Source: Desulfovibrio inopinatus DSM 10711 (GTDB taxonomy: Bacteria > Desulfobacterota > Desulfovibrionia > Desulfovibrionales > Desulfovibrionaceae). From it: a stretch of DNA of 64,000 nucleotides. Below, piece after piece: positions 60,929 through 64,000 of this stretch. The notes beneath the pieces were generated by a model that had not been told where the DNA came from, ran no database searches, and saw only the letters and a program-made list of their open reading frames with translations. The DNA lies in the NCBI RefSeq assembly GCF_000429305.1, contig NZ_KE386878.1, positions 301,036 to 365,035 of the forward strand, written 5' to 3'. A program made the translations under genes and the position numbers. Positions within the stretch are counted from its first letter, which is position 1. Every line of letters begins with the position of its first letter.

Positions 60929-61678
60929 ATGCCGAAAGTGAGCTTTATTGGTGCTGGGCCAGGAGACCCCGATTTGCTGACGGTCAAAGCGGCCCGGTTG
61001 ATTGGTCAGGCCGATCTCGTCCTTTATGCTGGTTCTTTGGTTCAACGGGCTGTTGCCGAATTGGCCGGAGGTGGGGCAAAGATTGTCGATTCAGCGCCGA
61101 TGACCTTGGAACAGACGCATGCGTGTATGGTGGATGCCATTCATCAAGGATGCTCTGTGGCACGTGTTCATACAGGTGACCCTGCGCTCTATGGAGCCGT
61201 ACAAGAGCAGATTGCTTTGTTACGTCGAGATGGCATCGACTGGGAAATTATTCCTGGCGTCACGTCGGCTTCAGCTGCAGCAGCGGCTTTTGGTGCATCG
61301 TTTACATTGCCCGAGCAAACTCAAACACTCATGCTGACCCGACTTGCCGGGAGAACAGCCGTTCCGGAGTCCGAGCGACTTCGCGATCTAGCAGCGCATA
61401 AAACCGCTTTGGCTGTGTATTTGTCGGGAAGCAATCCCGAAGGGGTTCAAAGCGAATTGCTCGCTGCCGGCTATCCTCCGGAAACGCCAATTGCCATTGC
61501 ACACAAAGTGTCTTGGCCCGGTGAGCGTCTCTGTCGTGCCCCTTTATTCGACCTGGCGAAGACGGTTCGTGCCGAAGGAATTACATCCCAGACCCTCTTT
61601 CTTGTCTTGCCCGATCCGGAAACCGGAACACCGTCTCGGCTGTACGCCGAAGATTTTGCACATGCCTGTCGACCATAA
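60929..61678 (+). CDS. cobM: precorrin-4/cobalt-precorrin-4 C11-methyltransferase
   Basis: A 249-residue SAM-dependent methylase of the cobalamin pathway. It begins VSFIGAGPGDPDLLTVKAARLI, and shows VRVHTGDPALYGAVQEQ and IPGVTSASAAAAAFG, the core of the uroporphyrin-methylase fold. It may be called cbiF in the anaerobic route. It follows cbiET immediately and precedes yjbQ. Confidence 0.93.
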   Translation: MPKVSFIGAGPGDPDLLTVKAARLIGQADLVLYAGSLVQRAVAELAGGGAKIVDSAPMTLEQTHACMVDAIHQGCSVARVHTGDPALYGAVQEQIALLRRDGIDWEIIPGVTSASAAAAAFGASFTLPEQTQTLMLTRLAGRTAVPESERLRDLAAHKTALAVYLSGSNPEGVQSELLAAGYPPETPIAIAHKVSWPGERLCRAPLFDLAKTVRAEGITSQTLFLVLPDPETGTPSRLYAEDFAHACRP

Positions 61679-61765
61679 GAATTGCGTATCCATGCTTTTC
61701 CTGGGTACATAAGCAAGGATATGCCTGAAATTGGTATCGAATGATTGATCAGCAAAGGAGAAGGT

Positions 61766-62158
61766 ATGGAAATTTTGCATATCAATACGCACTCTCGGGA
61801 AGAGATGGTGAGTATTACGGATGAAATAGCCGCTCTCATACGGGAAAGAGGATGGGATGACGGTATTCTTGTGTTACATTGTCCGCATACCACGGCTGGT
61901 TTAACAATCAATGAAGATGCCGATCCTTCCGTGATACGAGATATGTTGACGGCGATGCGGCGTCTTGTGCCACATCAAGGTGATTATCGCCATGCTGAAG
62001 GGAATAGTGATGCCCACATCAAAACAACCACCTTCGGCCCTTCGCTGAGTCTTATTGTTGAAAATGGGAAGCCGTGCTTGGGCACGTGGCAAGGAATTTT
62101 TTTCTGTGAATTCGATGGACCGCGTTCACGAAAGCTTTGGGCGAAATGGGTTGGATAA
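61766..62158 (+). CDS. YjbQ/UPF0047 family protein
   Basis: A 130-residue protein of the YjbQ family, with the conserved HCPHTTAGLTINEDADPSV segment and the C-terminal GTWQGIFFCEFDGPR. It has been linked to thiamine-phosphate synthase side activity in E. coli; the physiological role is unclear. AAAGGAGAAGG precedes the ATG at 61766. Confidence 0.93.
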   Translation: MEILHINTHSREEMVSITDEIAALIRERGWDDGILVLHCPHTTAGLTINEDADPSVIRDMLTAMRRLVPHQGDYRHAEGNSDAHIKTTTFGPSLSLIVENGKPCLGTWQGIFFCEFDGPRSRKLWAKWVG

Positions 62159-62238
62159 TAAAAAATTGCATCTGGTTGGATCACGGCAAGGAATATGCTA
62201 TGAATACCACTCTTTCATAACGGACAAAGGAGAATGCC

Positions 62239-63243
62239 GTGTCTCTTTCGAACAACAATCAAGAATTTCTTCCTCTGCCACGTTCAACCAATTCTGATGG
62301 CGATATCCGTCGAGCTGGATTTGAACTGGAATATGCCGGCCTCGACATTGAACAATCTGCCCAACTTGTAGTCAACCGCTTTCATGGAACGATACAACGA
62401 GAGAGCCGGTTTGCTTATACCGTTGCACAAACCGACTTCGGTGATTTCCATGTAGAAGTCGATGCCTCGCTTCTTAAGAATAAAGAATACGAGCAAATGC
62501 TGAAATCCATCGGCATTGAGCTTGATGTTAATTCTCGCGAGACTTTAGAGGACGCCTTGTTGGAGCTGGCGTCATTGGCTGTGCCGTTTGAAGTCGTAAC
62601 ACCGCCAATTCCGACGGACCGATGTGATGAAGTCGAGGCATTGCGGGCCGACTTCCACAAACACAAGGCGCAGGGGACACAGGCATCGTTTCTCTATGGA
62701 TTTGGTTTGCATATCAATGTGGAAGCCGCAAGTTTGGAAGCGGATTGGTTGCGAGATATGCTCCGGTCTTATTTGCTGCTGCGTCATGCTATTGCCGAGA
62801 GCTCGGGGATTGATCTGACCAGACGTATATCGCCCTATATTGATGATTTTCCCGAAGAATACGTTCGTACGGTATTATCTCCGGATTACGCCCCAAGTCG
62901 GAGACAACTCATTGCTGATTACCTCCTGAGCAATCCCACACGAAATCGCTCGTTAGATATGTTGCCGTTGTTTGCCAGTATTGAAGCGCGTCTTGTCATG
63001 GAGCATGTTGACCCGGAAATTGCTCCTTTGATTAAGCCTCGACCGGCATTCCATTACCGACTTCCGGATTGCCGTATTGACGATCCCCAGTGGCGAATTG
63101 CAGCCGACTGGAATCGCTGGGTCGAGGTGGAACGCCTTGCCGATGATACTCCCCGTTTAGAAAAGGCGTGCCATGAATATGTCCATAATCATCGTGGTTT
63201 TCCTGAGGAATGGCTGGAGTGGGCAGCCCGGTTGTTTGAATAG
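62239..63243 (+). CDS. amidoligase-like (COOH-NH2 ligase type) protein
   Basis: A 334-residue protein starting with GTG (AAAGGAG upstream). It has GFELEYAG near the N-terminus and FHVEVDASL, a pattern like the first and later strands of the predicted amidoligase superfamily (COOH-NH2 ligases), which join carboxyl and amine groups using ATP. Such enzymes often sit with a glutamine amidotransferase, but none is seen here. The final third is helical, with conserved Trp residues. The substrate is unknown. Confidence 0.75.
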   Translation: MSLSNNNQEFLPLPRSTNSDGDIRRAGFELEYAGLDIEQSAQLVVNRFHGTIQRESRFAYTVAQTDFGDFHVEVDASLLKNKEYEQMLKSIGIELDVNSRETLEDALLELASLAVPFEVVTPPIPTDRCDEVEALRADFHKHKAQGTQASFLYGFGLHINVEAASLEADWLRDMLRSYLLLRHAIAESSGIDLTRRISPYIDDFPEEYVRTVLSPDYAPSRRQLIADYLLSNPTRNRSLDMLPLFASIEARLVMEHVDPEIAPLIKPRPAFHYRLPDCRIDDPQWRIAADWNRWVEVERLADDTPRLEKACHEYVHNHRGFPEEWLEWAARLFE

Positions 63244-63371
63244 AGCATGTCGAGTGCTTTTCAAAGCTCAAATTCTGTTTATCTTTTTGGCGGACGAACA
63301 CGAAGTTGAAGTGGTGCCTCTGGGGTCCACCACGAGTTTTGATTTTTTCAGGACAGAAATAAGGATACGTT

Positions 63372-63914
63372 ATGATAATTGAAAAAAGCGAAGATATTCG
63401 GATGGTTGTGTCTGATCGTGCCGAATCGCTTTTTCGTTCGCGTCGGTATTTATGCGCCGATGCCGTTATGTTGAGTATCAACGAGGTGTTGGATGCAGGT
63501 TTGAGTGAAGAGCTGGTATTGCGCCTCACCAGTTCTTTGCCTGTTGGAATGAATAGCGGGTGTGTCTGTGGGGCCCTTTCAGGGGGACAACTTGCACTCG
63601 GTATGTTGCTTGCCGGTCCCGGAGAAGGGCGCCTGAGTCGGCGTCAAGTGCAACAAGCCGGTGCGGCTCTTCATGATCGATTCAAAGAAGAACATGGAGC
63701 GGTGTGTTGTCGGGTTTTGACGAAAAAAGCCGAGAAAGAGGGCCGGGATCATTTTGATCAATGTGCTCGCTTTTCCGAGTGTTGTGCAGCGTGGGCAACA
63801 GATATTATTATTGAACAACGACCCGAGCTCATTACAACTGCTCAATATGTACCTCCGGTGAAACACTCGATATTGTCACGAACCTTGACCCGTTTGACCA
63901 ATTTGTTGCGGTGA
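63372..63914 (+). CDS. C_GCAxxG_C_C family redox-type protein
   Basis: A 180-residue protein of the C_GCAxxG_C_C family, with CVCGALSGGQ near residue 57, GAVCCRVLTKK, and CARFSECCAAW; four cysteines spaced as in the family suggest metal or redox-centre binding. Such proteins are common in anaerobes and are thought to be redox or metal-linked. It is followed 31 bases later by another gene. It is separated from the amidoligase-like gene by about 130 bases. Confidence 0.87.
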   Translation: MIIEKSEDIRMVVSDRAESLFRSRRYLCADAVMLSINEVLDAGLSEELVLRLTSSLPVGMNSGCVCGALSGGQLALGMLLAGPGEGRLSRRQVQQAGAALHDRFKEEHGAVCCRVLTKKAEKEGRDHFDQCARFSECCAAWATDIIIEQRPELITTAQYVPPVKHSILSRTLTRLTNLLR

Positions 63915-63945
63915 ACAGATTCTGAGACGAGGAACGCGCTTCATT

Positions 63946-64000
63946 ATGAAAAAGCAGTTACGAGGACGAAAACTCGTTATTTGGTGGGGGGTGGCTCTTG
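63946..64000 (+). CDS. start of an unidentified gene (truncated by window end)
   Basis: An ATG at 63946 begins MKKQLRGRKLVIWWGVAL, a basic then hydrophobic start that looks like a signal or membrane anchor. The GAGGA at about 63927-63932 is a distant ribosome-binding site. Only 18 codons are visible, so no family can be named. Confidence 0.5.
   Translation, partial: MKKQLRGRKLVIWWGVAL

Overview
The window looks like chromosomal DNA of a Gram-negative sulfate-reducing bacterium of the Desulfovibrionales (Desulfovibrio and relatives). Evidence: the order biotin ligase, large pyruvate carboxylase, large PEP-synthase-like protein; a MucR/Ros regulator; lipoproteins with lipoboxes; an anaerobic-type cobalamin route (CbiD, CbiE/T, CobM/CbiF); a C_GCAxxG_C_C redox protein; a sigma-54-type promoter; and many c-di-GMP and two-component proteins. 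The species assignment is inference. No rRNA, tRNA or CRISPR array was seen. Coding density is high.

Layout. 1-5 kb: a PEBP-family protein, a membrane 'gate' protein, a secreted NlpC/P60 lipoprotein converging on a metallo-beta-lactamase-fold gene, and a stand-alone receiver protein. 5-13.7 kb: a carbon-metabolism block of biotin ligase, pyruvate carboxylase with an added C-terminal zinc ribbon, and a PEP-synthase-like enzyme with a helical insertion, closed by a strong terminator. 13.7-14.15 kb: mobile-element relics (an IS256-family transposase piece and a possible group II intron 3' end). 14.15-20.7 kb: a tightly packed minus-strand operon of globin-coupled histidine kinase, DUF523/DUF1722 protein, fused trehalose-phosphate synthase/phosphatase and two tandem serine hydrolases. 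20.8-28 kb: HAD hydrolase, HD-GYP protein, a giant class I adenylate cyclase with pentapeptide repeats, and DedA.

28-38 kb: cmk and hisC, a universal stress protein, a sigma-54-driven unknown gene, thpR, purD-purE, a small Cys-rich protein, the FetAB-type exporter, MucR, a PHP phosphoesterase and a degenerate EAL protein. 38.4-41.6 kb: a four-gene glycan or lipid modification cluster of two methyltransferases, a GT2 glycosyltransferase and an epimerase. 41.7-45 kb: a DUF1848 protein and three small exported or unusual proteins, including a PEP-CTERM-like protein and a Gly/His-rich 80-residue protein, with AT-rich spacers. 45-52.6 kb: SPOR lipoprotein, HflC/HflK, phosphomannomutase and a MacAB-like exporter. 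52.6-64 kb: CbiD, two orphan sensor kinases flanking a membrane protein, an HDOD protein, an MBL-fold hydrolase, CbiET, CobM, YjbQ, an amidoligase-like protein, the C_GCAxxG protein and the first codons of one more gene.

The strongest leads are the unusual carboxylase and PEP-synthase pair, the globin-kinase/trehalose/serine-hydrolase operon, the pentapeptide-repeat adenylate cyclase, and the catalytically degenerate signalling proteins (EAL, HD-GYP, MucR). No wholly new defence or mobile system was recognised.
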